A stretch of DNA of 20,312 nucleotides, taken from IMG/VR virus record IMGVR_UViG_3300002161_000044, positions 1-20,312 of that record; one strand, 5' to 3'. Position numbers and translations under genes: made by a program. The DNA comes from a virus. The notes beneath the pieces are model-generated. The model was not told the DNA's origin. It searched no databases and worked only from the letters and a program-made list of their open reading frames with translations. Shown in pieces: positions 6,103 through 12,349 of this stretch (position 1 is its first letter; the number at the start of each line of letters is the position of its first letter).

Positions 6103-6728
6103 CCGAGGAGGGCGCGCTCGGCAGCCCTCCTCTTCTTTGCCTCGACAACAGCCCTGACGTGTTCAGGGCTTTTCTTCTTTCCAGTTAGGCTCGCCTTGCG
6201 CTTTGCGCGCGTCTCTGCTGACTGCTCTTGCCCTGTCATTGCCTTCGCGATGTTCTGACGGTGCTCTTCTGAGAACTTCTTTCCAATCTTTGCTTCAGAC
6301 TGGCGCTGCTTAGTCTGTTCTGACAGCGACCAAGTCTTTCCTTTAGAACCACACATCCTGGCTTTTTGCTCTGCGGTTCTCTTCTTTCCCCTCAAGCGTT
6401 CTGCTATTAGTGCTACATGATCTGGGTGCTTTTCGGAAGGGAAAGCAGGGGCGTCGTGTCTGTTCAAGAAGCGTGGATCAATACGCACCCTCATACGCCT
6501 AAGAACCCTGTGTTCGCTCAACCGGGCGGCATCTGACTTCTCAAACACTTTTCTGACTTGCACGATGTCAGGTTCCCCAAGTTCGGTGCGTGCCCTTTGC
6601 ACGTGTTTTGAACTCGTGAAGTAGGTTACCCAAAGATCTGATGGTGAGCATCCCCTGCGGTAACGCACACCGTAGTACCACTTGTTGTGATTGCTCCAGC
6701 CGATAAGATAGGTGTAAGGTTGTGTCAT
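6099..6728 (-). CDS. GIY-YIG homing endonuclease with NUMOD3 repeats, 209 aa (Seg-like)
   Basis: Free-standing selfish nuclease gene, the only convincing minus-strand gene. The N-terminus has a degenerate GIY-YIG core: YLIGWS (residues 7-12) and WYYGVRY (18-24), then a candidate catalytic Arg and Glu (SEHRVL, about 72). From about residue 112 to the end there are at least three NUMOD3-type DNA-contact repeats (GKKRTAEQKARM, GKKFSEEHRQNIAKAM, GKKKSPEHVRAV). T4-like phages carry such genes between core genes, cutting sister genomes to spread. Here it lies between HD-Pnk and gene 32, and its stop overlaps that of HD-Pnk on the other strand. Its last ~27 codons also encode, on the plus strand, two terminators. 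No strong promoter of its own was found. Confidence 0.85.
   Translation of the reverse strand: MTQPYTYLIGWSNHNKWYYGVRYRRGCSPSDLWVTYFTSSKHVQRARTELGEPDIVQVRKVFEKSDAARLSEHRVLRRMRVRIDPRFLNRHDAPAFPSEKHPDHVALIAERLRGKKRTAEQKARMCGSKGKTWSLSEQTKQRQSEAKIGKKFSEEHRQNIAKAMTGQEQSAETRAKRKASLTGKKKSPEHVRAVVEAKKRRAAERALLG
6105..6138 (+). terminator. Rho-independent terminator 1 after HD-Pnk
   Basis: GAGGAGGGC (6105-6113) pairs perfectly with GCCCTCCTC (6124-6132) around a 10-nt loop, followed by TTCTTT. It begins 3 nt after the HD-Pnk stop and lies wholly inside the antisense 3' end of the endonuclease gene. Confidence 0.75.
6150..6180 (+). terminator. Rho-independent terminator 2 after HD-Pnk
   Basis: AGCCCTGA (6150-6157) and TCAGGGCT (6163-6170) form an 8-bp stem with a 5-nt loop, followed directly by TTTCTTCTTT. 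This is the clearer of the two tandem terminators. It also lies antisense within the endonuclease coding region, where it encodes part of the last NUMOD3-like repeat. Confidence 0.8.
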
Positions 6729-6774
6729 AAAGTATTTACTGTTCTGACCATCTCCCCATCAACCTTGTAACAGG

Positions 6775-6809
6775 TTGGAAAGTTGTAAACGTTGTGTAGA
6801 ATAGCGTAA
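6775..6809 (+). promoter_or_regulatory. Promoter of gene 32, GTGTAGAAT
   Basis: GTGTAGAAT (6794-6802) is one base from the GTGTATAAT early-type element. TTGGAA (6775-6780) lies 16 nt upstream. Predicted start is about 6809, giving a leader of about 69 nt. A 6-bp hairpin CAACCT/AGGTTG (6760-6765, 6772-6777) precedes it and overlaps the -35 region, a variant of the hairpin-promoter arrangement seen at 3112 and 4899. Confidence 0.55.
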
Positions 6810-6814
6810 ATAGA

Positions 6815-6853
6815 CTGCAGACACAATGGAGTGTTTGTAGTTTATGTTTCATT
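6815..6853 (+). promoter_or_regulatory. Candidate pseudoknot in the gene 32 leader (translational autoregulation)
   Basis: Stem 1: CTGCAGACAC (6815-6824) with GTGTTTGTAG (6831-6840), 10 bp including two G-U pairs. Its loop AATGGA (6825-6830) can pair with TTCATT (6848-6853), one G-U included, giving an H-type pseudoknot with a 7-nt connecting loop. It lies 38-63 nt (stem 1) upstream of the ATG, followed by an AU-rich, apparently unpaired stretch to the ribosome site AGGAG (6867-6871). In T4 a pseudoknot at this place starts cooperative gp32 binding on its own mRNA, shutting off translation. A full 10-bp stem 1 is long for a 7-nt loop, so some base pairs may open. Confidence 0.6.
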
Positions 6854-6877
6854 ATTTTCAACGTTTAGGAGATAGAC

Positions 6878-7780
6878 ATGGCAAAGCGTAGTTTGGCTGA
6901 TCTGGCTGCAGCATTTGAACAAAAAGCCGGCGGTACTGGTGGTACCGATCAAAGATGGCGGAGCTTTTTTCCCTTCTGGAAAGCTCCTAAGGACAGCGTC
7001 TCTGTTGTCCGTTTCCTACCCGACCAAGATGAAGACAACCCGATGGGTTTCCTGGTGGAAAACCTGACCCATGAACTGGTTGTAAATGGTAAGCGCGAAA
7101 CTGTCGCCTGTCTGAAGATGTTTGGTGAAGATTGCCCGATCTGCGCGCTGTCGCAGAAGTACTATGATCCTAAGGACCCTGAGCACAACGAGGCTCTCGG
7201 TAAGAAGTACTACCGCAAGAAGAGCTACGTTGGACAGGTCATTGTTCTCGAAACTCCGGTTGAGCACAACGCTGAAGAAGTTGTGAAGCTCATCGAATTT
7301 GGTCCTAAGATCTTTAAGCAGATCCAGGCAGCATTTCAGAGCGGTGATCTTGAGAACCCTCCGTACGAGCTGAAGGGTGGCTACAACTTCCGCATCAAGA
7401 AGACGCAGTCTGGCGAATATTTCGACTATGGAACTTCTAGCTTCTCCCCGAAGATGACTGATGTTGGGGATGACGTCATTGAGGCTATCGAGCTCTTTGA
7501 CCTAAAGGCATGGCGCACCCCGAAGACTGCTATGGAACAGCTTGAAGCGATGCTGATTGCTGACCAGACTGGTGCTTCTGTTTCTACTCGTGAAAAGGAA
7601 GCAGCTCCTGTTGCTACTCCTGCCATTTCTAAGCTTTCTAAGGCACTTTCCAGCAGCGATGATGACACCCCTGCTCCTTCTCCTTCCCCCGCAGCATCGG
7701 CTGGTGAGAAGAAGCTTAGCGTCGTTGAGCAGCTCCGTCTCCGCGCAGCGCAGCAGAAGGCAGCACAAGGCGCTGAGTAA
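6878..7780 (+). CDS. 32: gp32-like single-stranded DNA-binding protein, 300 aa
   Basis: Coats single-stranded DNA during phage replication, recombination and repair, and organises UvsX, UvsY and the replisome. The zinc site of T4 gp32 is present: H65, C78, C86 and C89 (THELVVNG..., CLKMFGEDCPIC), with H to C spacing identical to T4. The N-terminus has the basic/Ser cooperativity segment (KRSLADLAAAF) and WRSFFPFWKAP leads into the core. Length is about that of T4 gp32 (301). The C-terminus differs: after about residue 225 it is Ala/Ser/Pro-rich with only one DDD cluster and ends in a basic helix-like stretch (EKKLSVVEQLRLRAAQQK), unlike the strongly acidic T4 tail. Ribosome site AGGAG is 6 nt from the ATG. 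Own promoter and a pseudoknot-type leader precede it; uvsX follows after 80 nt. Confidence 0.93.
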   Translation: MAKRSLADLAAAFEQKAGGTGGTDQRWRSFFPFWKAPKDSVSVVRFLPDQDEDNPMGFLVENLTHELVVNGKRETVACLKMFGEDCPICALSQKYYDPKDPEHNEALGKKYYRKKSYVGQVIVLETPVEHNAEEVVKLIEFGPKIFKQIQAAFQSGDLENPPYELKGGYNFRIKKTQSGEYFDYGTSSFSPKMTDVGDDVIEAIELFDLKAWRTPKTAMEQLEAMLIADQTGASVSTREKEAAPVATPAISKLSKALSSSDDDTPAPSPSPAASAGEKKLSVVEQLRLRAAQQKAAQGAE

Positions 7781-7790
7781 TTGAAACATG

Positions 7791-7838
7791 GTCGGCGCGA
7801 TCGCGCTAGGTGCCTAAGGCATCGCGAGTAGCGTCGGC
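7791..7838 (+). promoter_or_regulatory. GC-rich structured spacer between gene 32 and uvsX
   Basis: This spacer holds a 12-nt palindrome GCGCGATCGCGC (7795-7806), a 6-bp pairing CGCGAT (7796-7801) with ATCGCG (7821-7826) enclosing GCC-TAA-GGC, and a direct repeat GTCGGC (7791-7796, 7833-7838). No T-run follows, so it is not a plain terminator. It may slow transcription, be a processing site, or stabilise the gene 32 mRNA end. The uvsX ribosome site (AAAAGGAG) follows it. Confidence 0.4.
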
Positions 7839-7860
7839 TATTCCTTAAAAGGAGCAATCT

Positions 7861-8991
7861 ATGGCAGGACTTCCATTCCTAGACAAGTTTAAGAAAGAGG
7901 TTGCCAAGCTAGAGACGGTGGCAGTTGGTCTTCCTGAGACTACTCACTGGCTTTCAACTGGTAATTACGCCCTTAATCGGGCTCTTAGCGGTGACTTCAA
8001 GAAGGGCGTCCCCCTCGCAAAGATCACGCTTTTTGCTGGTCCTTCGGGTTCCGGCAAAAGTTTTATCGCGGGCAACATCACCAAGCAGGCGCAGGTGCAA
8101 GGCTATCACGTTGTCTACCTGGACAGTGAGCATGCGATTGACGTTGATTACCTGGGAAAGATCGGATGCAATATCGACCCTGAGCACCTGACCTATATCT
8201 CAGTAGCAACTATTGAGGACGTCAATTCAGTTCTTTCTGAGTTCTTCACCGGATACAAGAAGGCATTCGGTAAGGACAACCTCGATGCTCAGAAGACCCT
8301 CATCGTTCTTGATAGTCTGGCGATGCTCTCATCCAGCACCGAGATGGAGAACTATGACAAGGGCGTCATTAAGGGTGATCAAGGTCAGCTCGCAAAGCGA
8401 CGTAAGGCAATGTTGAGGTTGGCGCTTGGTCAGATTGGTCGGCTTCCGATCACCATGCTCATTACTGACCACGTCTACCCTCAGGACATCATGCTGGGTG
8501 ACGGTGCTTGGGCAATCACCAACTCCACCAAGTTTTCTTGCTCTATCATCGGTATTGTCACGAAGCTCAAGCTCAAAGAAGAGAATGAGATCGTTGGGGT
8601 ACGCATGCGCTTCGAGACATACAAGTCCCGCTTCGCAAAGATTGGTACCAAGGTTGAGCTTGAGGTCCCATACAACAGTGGCATGTCACCTGTCACAGGT
8701 CTTCTCCAGATGCTTGAGGAAATGAAGGTCATCGCAAAGGGCACTCAACCTGGTGAGAAGCTTAACTGGGTGGCTGAGTGGACTGATGAAGGCACTGGTG
8801 AGATCCACAAAGTATCCTTCCGCGAGAAGGATTTCAATGAGGAAATCGCTCTGCAGCTACTGGAGCACCCGGCATGTAAGCCACTTATCGCTAGAGGCGG
8901 ACCAGAACCAAGTGAAGATGACATTGACAACATCATCGATCAAGATGAACAACCACAACCAGCCGCTAAGAAGCGCGGCAAGAAGGAGTAA
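7861..8991 (+). CDS. uvsX: UvsX RecA-like recombinase, 376 aa
   Basis: ATP-dependent strand-exchange protein that forms filaments on single-stranded DNA and starts recombination-dependent replication in T4-like phages. Walker A is GPSGSGKS (60-67), Walker B LIVLD (147-151), and E90 in YLDSEHA is the likely catalytic Glu equivalent to RecA E96. Loop-type sequence (KGVIKGDQGQLAKRRKAMLR) and ITDHVYPQDIMLG resemble the T4 family rather than bacterial RecA. Length is near T4 UvsX (391). The acidic linker followed by a basic end (PAAKKRGKKE) may be a partner or DNA contact. An AAAAGGAG ribosome site precedes the ATG. It lies directly after gene 32 and before a 58-residue gene with a 2-nt gap. Confidence 0.95.
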   Translation: MAGLPFLDKFKKEVAKLETVAVGLPETTHWLSTGNYALNRALSGDFKKGVPLAKITLFAGPSGSGKSFIAGNITKQAQVQGYHVVYLDSEHAIDVDYLGKIGCNIDPEHLTYISVATIEDVNSVLSEFFTGYKKAFGKDNLDAQKTLIVLDSLAMLSSSTEMENYDKGVIKGDQGQLAKRRKAMLRLALGQIGRLPITMLITDHVYPQDIMLGDGAWAITNSTKFSCSIIGIVTKLKLKEENEIVGVRMRFETYKSRFAKIGTKVELEVPYNSGMSPVTGLLQMLEEMKVIAKGTQPGEKLNWVAEWTDEGTGEIHKVSFREKDFNEEIALQLLEHPACKPLIARGGPEPSEDDIDNIIDQDEQPQPAAKKRGKKE

Positions 8992-8993
8992 TT

Positions 8994-9170
8994 ATGCCTA
9001 ACCAAGTAACCATTCAGTTCGTCAACGGCGGTTTCATCATCAAGAAGTCCGTTGACGACAAGGATACCATTGAGATCGTAACCTCTACTGGCAAGCTCAA
9101 CAAGGCCTTCCGCGCCGCCGTTGAGGAGCTCAGTCTACTACCGAAGAAGTCTGACGACGGCGAAGAGTAA
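8994..9170 (+). CDS. Small hypothetical protein downstream of uvsX, 58 aa
   Basis: Begins 2 nt after the uvsX stop with a strong ribosome site (AAGGAG, 8983-8988) inside the end of uvsX. The sequence is MPNQVTIQFVNGGFIIKKSV..., about two beta strands followed by a helix (KLNKAFRAAVEELSLL) and an acidic tail (DDGEE). No family recognised. Tight coupling to uvsX suggests a recombination or replication accessory. A 9-bp hairpin follows the stop. Confidence 0.75.
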   Translation: MPNQVTIQFVNGGFIIKKSVDDKDTIEIVTSTGKLNKAFRAAVEELSLLPKKSDDGEE

Positions 9171-9179
9171 TATTGATTA

Positions 9180-9199
9180 GGGCCTCTTTGAAGAGGCCC
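9180..9199 (+). terminator. 9-bp hairpin after the uvsX unit
   Basis: GGGCCTCTT (9180-9188) is an exact complement of AAGAGGCCC (9191-9199); in RNA it would form about 7-8 bp with a UUUGAA-type loop. Only GTTAATAT follows, a poor T-run, and the next ATG is 7 nt downstream. It is probably a partial terminator or an mRNA end stabiliser that lets some transcription pass into the uvsY-uvsW genes. Confidence 0.55.
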
Positions 9200-9205
9200 G
9201 TTAAT

Positions 9206-9472
9206 ATGCGTATAACACTTTGCGCCCGCTCTAAGATCTTGCAACTCTTAGAGCCGGGCGGTATATTCAGAATTCAAGCAACAGGTTCTATTGAAGCAGG
9301 GTCTTTGATCGACCTAATACCTAATGCTGAACTAAAAGCCGGTGATAGTACAATATCACATGTGCCATTTGTTGTCGCTGATTTTCAAACATCAACACTG
9401 TTAGCTGATAAAACTGTTGACTTCAACTACAATACCAACGAGTTCATAATTTCTAATAGAGATAAAGAGTGA
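9206..9472 (+). CDS. Hypothetical protein, 88 aa
   Basis: I do not recognise this family. The ATG at 9206 lies just after the hairpin; an in-frame TTG at 9173 would begin before the hairpin and has no support. The protein appears beta-rich with alternating hydrophobic residues (GGIFRIQATGSIEAGSLIDL, then PFVVADF and VDFNYNTNEFIIS). Its TGA overlaps the GTG start of the next gene (GTGA), pointing to coupling with the uvsY-like gene. A role in the recombination cluster is inferred from position only. Confidence 0.7.
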   Translation: MRITLCARSKILQLLEPGGIFRIQATGSIEAGSLIDLIPNAELKAGDSTISHVPFVVADFQTSTLLADKTVDFNYNTNEFIISNRDKE

Positions 9473-9930
9473 CAGCTTTTCTAACCATAGATGAAACGAA
9501 GCTTGGAGAAGAGCTGATGCTCTTCTTTGACAGGTATTCAAAGGAAATTGAAAAGGCAGAACCTTTGTTTGAGTTAGAAGGAAGGCGTTTAGAAGAGATA
9601 GCGCGTTCCTTACCTTATCACCAGTCGCACTATGATCAGCTTGCCAAAGAAGCGCATCAGCTAGTCAAGTGGTTAGAAAATTCAAAGGCTAGAATTGAAG
9701 CACGTCTGACTAAGAACTACCTTCAAGGTCAGCGAGCGTACGGGGCGCGCGAAACGTCTACACTTGTCGCTGGCGAAAAAGAGATGGTGGAACATAATCA
9801 GCTAATCATTGAGGCAACGCTTCTGTACCAAAAGCTTGATGCTATAGTTGAAAGCTTCAAACAGATGGGATGGATGGTGGGAAACATAGTTAAACTACGA
9901 GTAGCGGAACTACAAGATGTCGTCATTTAA
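9469..9930 (+). CDS. uvsY: UvsY-like recombination mediator, 153 aa
   Basis: In T4 UvsY loads UvsX onto gp32-coated DNA. This protein is almost wholly helical and has the same order of features as T4 UvsY (137 aa): a helix with Tyr and Leu spacing (HYDQLAKEAHQLVKWLENSK), a short polar link (QRAYGARETSTLVAGE), then a long C-terminal helix pair (ALLYQ-type packing, IVESFKQMGWMVGNIVKLRV) like the end of UvsY family members. The assignment rests on this pattern plus place between uvsX and uvsW, not on strict motifs. The GTG start at 9469 overlaps the previous TGA; the next in-frame Met (residue 17) would lose the first helix. It overlaps the following gene by 14 nt. Confidence 0.72.
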   Translation: MTAFLTIDETKLGEELMLFFDRYSKEIEKAEPLFELEGRRLEEIARSLPYHQSHYDQLAKEAHQLVKWLENSKARIEARLTKNYLQGQRAYGARETSTLVAGEKEMVEHNQLIIEATLLYQKLDAIVESFKQMGWMVGNIVKLRVAELQDVVI

Positions 9931-10318
9931 AATTTCTAAAGCAACGGCACCATCGGTAATTGGTGGATCATACACCGTAAACAGTGGTGGAGCCGCACCA
10001 ATCATCATAGGACCCGGAACTGTTACGGTTTCGGCTGATGACATTAAATCGCTAACAGGTGCCAAGGAAGACCGTTCAGTTAGAATGCTTATATCTGCAG
10101 TTTCTGGTGAACCAAATGTTGAGTTCTATGAAACACAAGCAGATGGAACAAAAATTAAGGCGTGTTTTGAGCCAGACAGTGGCATGGCTGTAACTGATTT
10201 GACAAAAGTGATGATGCTGATAATTGTGCTGCGTGATGGATCAAACACTGGTCCGAATCCTATCTCCTACATTCGCAGCCATAATCTTGAGCGACACTTT
10301 CGTTTTTCTACAGCATGA
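9917..10318 (+). CDS. Hypothetical protein between uvsY and uvsW, 133 aa
   Basis: I do not recognise this family. It starts inside the last codons of the uvsY-like gene (14-nt overlap) and its TGA overlaps the uvsW ATG (ATGA), so it is locked into the recombination unit. The N-terminus is Gly/Ser/Pro-rich and beta-like (SVIGGSYTVNSGGAAPIIIG); the middle has SADDIKSLTGAKEDRSVRML, and the C-terminus ends in an Arg/His/Phe-rich segment (RSHNLERHFRFSTA). No catalytic motif or membrane segment is seen. The Gly-rich beta style would also fit a small virion protein. Confidence 0.75.
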   Translation: MSSFKISKATAPSVIGGSYTVNSGGAAPIIIGPGTVTVSADDIKSLTGAKEDRSVRMLISAVSGEPNVEFYETQADGTKIKACFEPDSGMAVTDLTKVMMLIIVLRDGSNTGPNPISYIRSHNLERHFRFSTA

Positions 10319-11727
10319 CCAAAACAGCGTATATCACTGTCAGAGATGAGGTTTTTTGCCAAATAAGTGGTCTTGAGCCACAGGATCACAAGTCACTTGA
10401 AGACAAGTTTGCGGTGATGGTTGAAGGTGCCTTTTTTCAACCTTTAGTGAAGCTTGGTCGCTGGGACGGACGCATTAGATTTTTTGACAAGACCGGCAAG
10501 ATCTACTTTCGTCTACTTGACGAGGTCATCCCATACCTCGAAGCTTGGGGGTACCAGCTTGAGCTCAGCGATCTTCGAAAGCCGGTGGATCTGGTAGAAG
10601 AGCGCATCTATCCAGAGTTCTTCAAGGATGACCCAGCGCATGAGCTCGGCGTGGTCCTTCGTCCTTACCAGGTAGATTCAGTCAATGCCGCGCTTGAAGC
10701 AGGATCCGGTTTTATCTTGGCGGCAACTGGATCTGGAAAGACGTGGATGATTGCTGGCTTATCGAAGATCATGAATCGAGCTGGTAATCGCGTCATCGTC
10801 ATCGTTCCGTCATCAGATCTAGTTGAGCAGACGGCGGCAACAATGAGGCTTGGTCAGCTCGACGTTGGCGTCTATAGTGGCTCAAAGAAGGATATTCACC
10901 ACAACACGGTGGTCGCAACTTGGCAGTCACTCCAGAATAATCCGGTAGTAATGCACGACTTCCAGTGCATTATCGTTGATGAAGCACACGGCGCTTCCGC
11001 TAAAACTATCGGCGAGCTGATCAATGACCACGGTAAGCACTGCGCATACCGCTTCGGCTTCACTGGCACCTTCCCTAAACCGAAGATCGACCAGATGTCG
11101 CTTCGCGGCGCCATTGGTAATATCCTCTACGAGATCAGCGCTGCCGACCTCATTAGGATGGGTTACCTGGCACAGCTAGAAATTGAACCTGTTGAGATCC
11201 AAGAGATGGTTGAAGAGGAGTTTCCTGACTACAGTAGCGAGCGAGCGTTCATCAACAAGAACGCCGATCGGCTTGACTTCATTGCTGACCTCATCATTGC
11301 GAAGGCGCAGCAGTACGGCAACACACTTGTGCTGGTCAACTCCATCAAGCAGGGCAAGGAGCTGCAGAAGCTCATCAAGGACAGCGTCTTCCTGCACGGC
11401 GCCACTGAGAACGAGGTGCGCGCCGAGTGGTACCACATGTTCGAGAACCGCGATGACCTCATCGTCATCGCAACTTTTGGTATCGCGTCAACAGGCATCT
11501 CGATCGATCGCATCTTCTGTGAATTCATGATTGATGCTGGCAAGTCGTTCATCAAGTGCATTCAGTCGATTGGCCGTGGCCTCCGCAAGTCGGGTGACAA
11601 GGACCGCGTGCACCTTGTGGACGTGCACAGCAACCTCAAGTGGTCGAAGAAGCACTTTAGAGAACGGAACAAGTTCTATAAAGAGGCGCAATATCCAGTC
11701 ATGAAGGTAGTAAAGGCAAAGCTATGA
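10315..11727 (+). CDS. uvsW: UvsW superfamily 2 helicase, 470 aa
   Basis: In T4, UvsW unwinds R-loops and branched DNA and helps switch from origin-dependent to recombination-dependent replication. Motifs seen in order: Q-like RPYQ (117-120), Walker A AATGSGKT (136-143), DEAH (222-225), GFTGT (248-252, motif III) and QSIGRGLRK (417-425, motif VI with arginine fingers). The N-terminal ~100 residues (FFQPLVKLGRWDGRIRFFD...) match the small N-terminal substrate domain of T4 UvsW. Length is slightly below T4 (about 500). The start ATG overlaps the previous stop; its TGA overlaps the next ATG. The first third is more AT-rich than the region from about 11250 to 11650. Confidence 0.93.
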   Translation: MTKTAYITVRDEVFCQISGLEPQDHKSLEDKFAVMVEGAFFQPLVKLGRWDGRIRFFDKTGKIYFRLLDEVIPYLEAWGYQLELSDLRKPVDLVEERIYPEFFKDDPAHELGVVLRPYQVDSVNAALEAGSGFILAATGSGKTWMIAGLSKIMNRAGNRVIVIVPSSDLVEQTAATMRLGQLDVGVYSGSKKDIHHNTVVATWQSLQNNPVVMHDFQCIIVDEAHGASAKTIGELINDHGKHCAYRFGFTGTFPKPKIDQMSLRGAIGNILYEISAADLIRMGYLAQLEIEPVEIQEMVEEEFPDYSSERAFINKNADRLDFIADLIIAKAQQYGNTLVLVNSIKQGKELQKLIKDSVFLHGATENEVRAEWYHMFENRDDLIVIATFGIASTGISIDRIFCEFMIDAGKSFIKCIQSIGRGLRKSGDKDRVHLVDVHSNLKWSKKHFRERNKFYKEAQYPVMKVVKAKL

Positions 11728-12158
11728 AGGCAATCCGTCAAGTCGGCATTGGTGACATCGGTCACGTTCGAAACCAACTGCTTTCTGTTGCAATCATCTC
11801 CAAAGATCTTTCAACAGATCAGCTTGATGGTGCTATTCGAGCAGCTGACGAACTTGGTATGCGCCTCAGGGCACACGTGCTTGTAGAAGACGTGGTGACT
11901 GAGACCAACCTCAATAGCATTATCATGCACAACATGTCGGCAGATCACCAGCTTGAAACTTACTACGGAGAGATTCCAGCCCACATCCTTTCAACCTGTG
12001 AGATTATTCTACAACCTGAAGGGAATGAAGCCTACACTGCGGATGAGACCAAGTATTGTATAATTGAAACCTGGAACCGCTATGGTGGTCGCTTTGCTGG
12101 TGGCAACTTTGCACGGCATGATGCTGAAACTCTAAAAAGGATGTACCTTGATAATTGA
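11724..12158 (+). CDS. Hypothetical protein downstream of uvsW, 144 aa
   Basis: I do not recognise this family. The ATG overlaps the uvsW stop (ATGA), implying coupled translation. The sequence looks globular and soluble: two helices (TDQLDGAIRAADELGMRLRA), a strand-rich middle (HVLVEDVVTETNLNSIIMHN), and a C-terminal segment with many aromatic residues (CIIETWNRYGGRFAGGNF). No known active-site motif is clear. The gene overlaps the next one by 11 nt. Confidence 0.75.
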   Translation: MKAIRQVGIGDIGHVRNQLLSVAIISKDLSTDQLDGAIRAADELGMRLRAHVLVEDVVTETNLNSIIMHNMSADHQLETYYGEIPAHILSTCEIILQPEGNEAYTADETKYCIIETWNRYGGRFAGGNFARHDAETLKRMYLDN

Positions 12159-12348
12159 ATGCCGACCTGATATGGCTGACGCGCTGTCTATCATCTTCAA
12201 GCACGAAGGAATACAATATTCCCACGGTATTGGGCCAGGGTGTATTGCTATCGAGGTGTTGAAGAAAGATGAGAAGCGAGCCAAGAATGCTCTAGCTGAA
12301 TGGAAGCGCGCAGTCGATGCCATCTACAATCAAATGCAAACACGTTAA
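12148..12348 (+). CDS. Small hypothetical protein, TTG start, 66 aa
   Basis: The TTG at 12148 is preferred because AAAAAGGA ends 6 nt upstream (12138-12141), whereas the in-frame ATG at 12172 has no ribosome site. The product begins MIIECRPDMADALSIIFKHE and reads as strand-helix-strand-helix, ending in a basic helix (KKDEKRAKNALAEWKRAVDA). It resembles a small ferredoxin-like fold in layout, but no family is recognised. It overlaps the previous gene by 11 nt and is followed after 1 nt by the next ATG. Confidence 0.65.
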   Translation: MIIECRPDMADALSIIFKHEGIQYSHGIGPGCIAIEVLKKDEKRAKNALAEWKRAVDAIYNQMQTR

Positions 12349-12349
12349 C

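Noticed and set aside
6726-6740. Minus-strand late-type promoter (AGTAAATACTTT) for the endonuclease
   Set aside because: Two mismatches to the late element and almost no leader; too weak to call.
7791-7850. tRNA or other structured RNA gene
   Set aside because: No cloverleaf, no T-loop or anticodon stem can be formed; it is too short for a tRNA.
7426-7857. 143-codon minus-strand frame over the gene 32 end
   Set aside because: Cys/Ser/Arg-rich shadow of the Ala/Ser/Pro-rich gp32 tail, without start signals.
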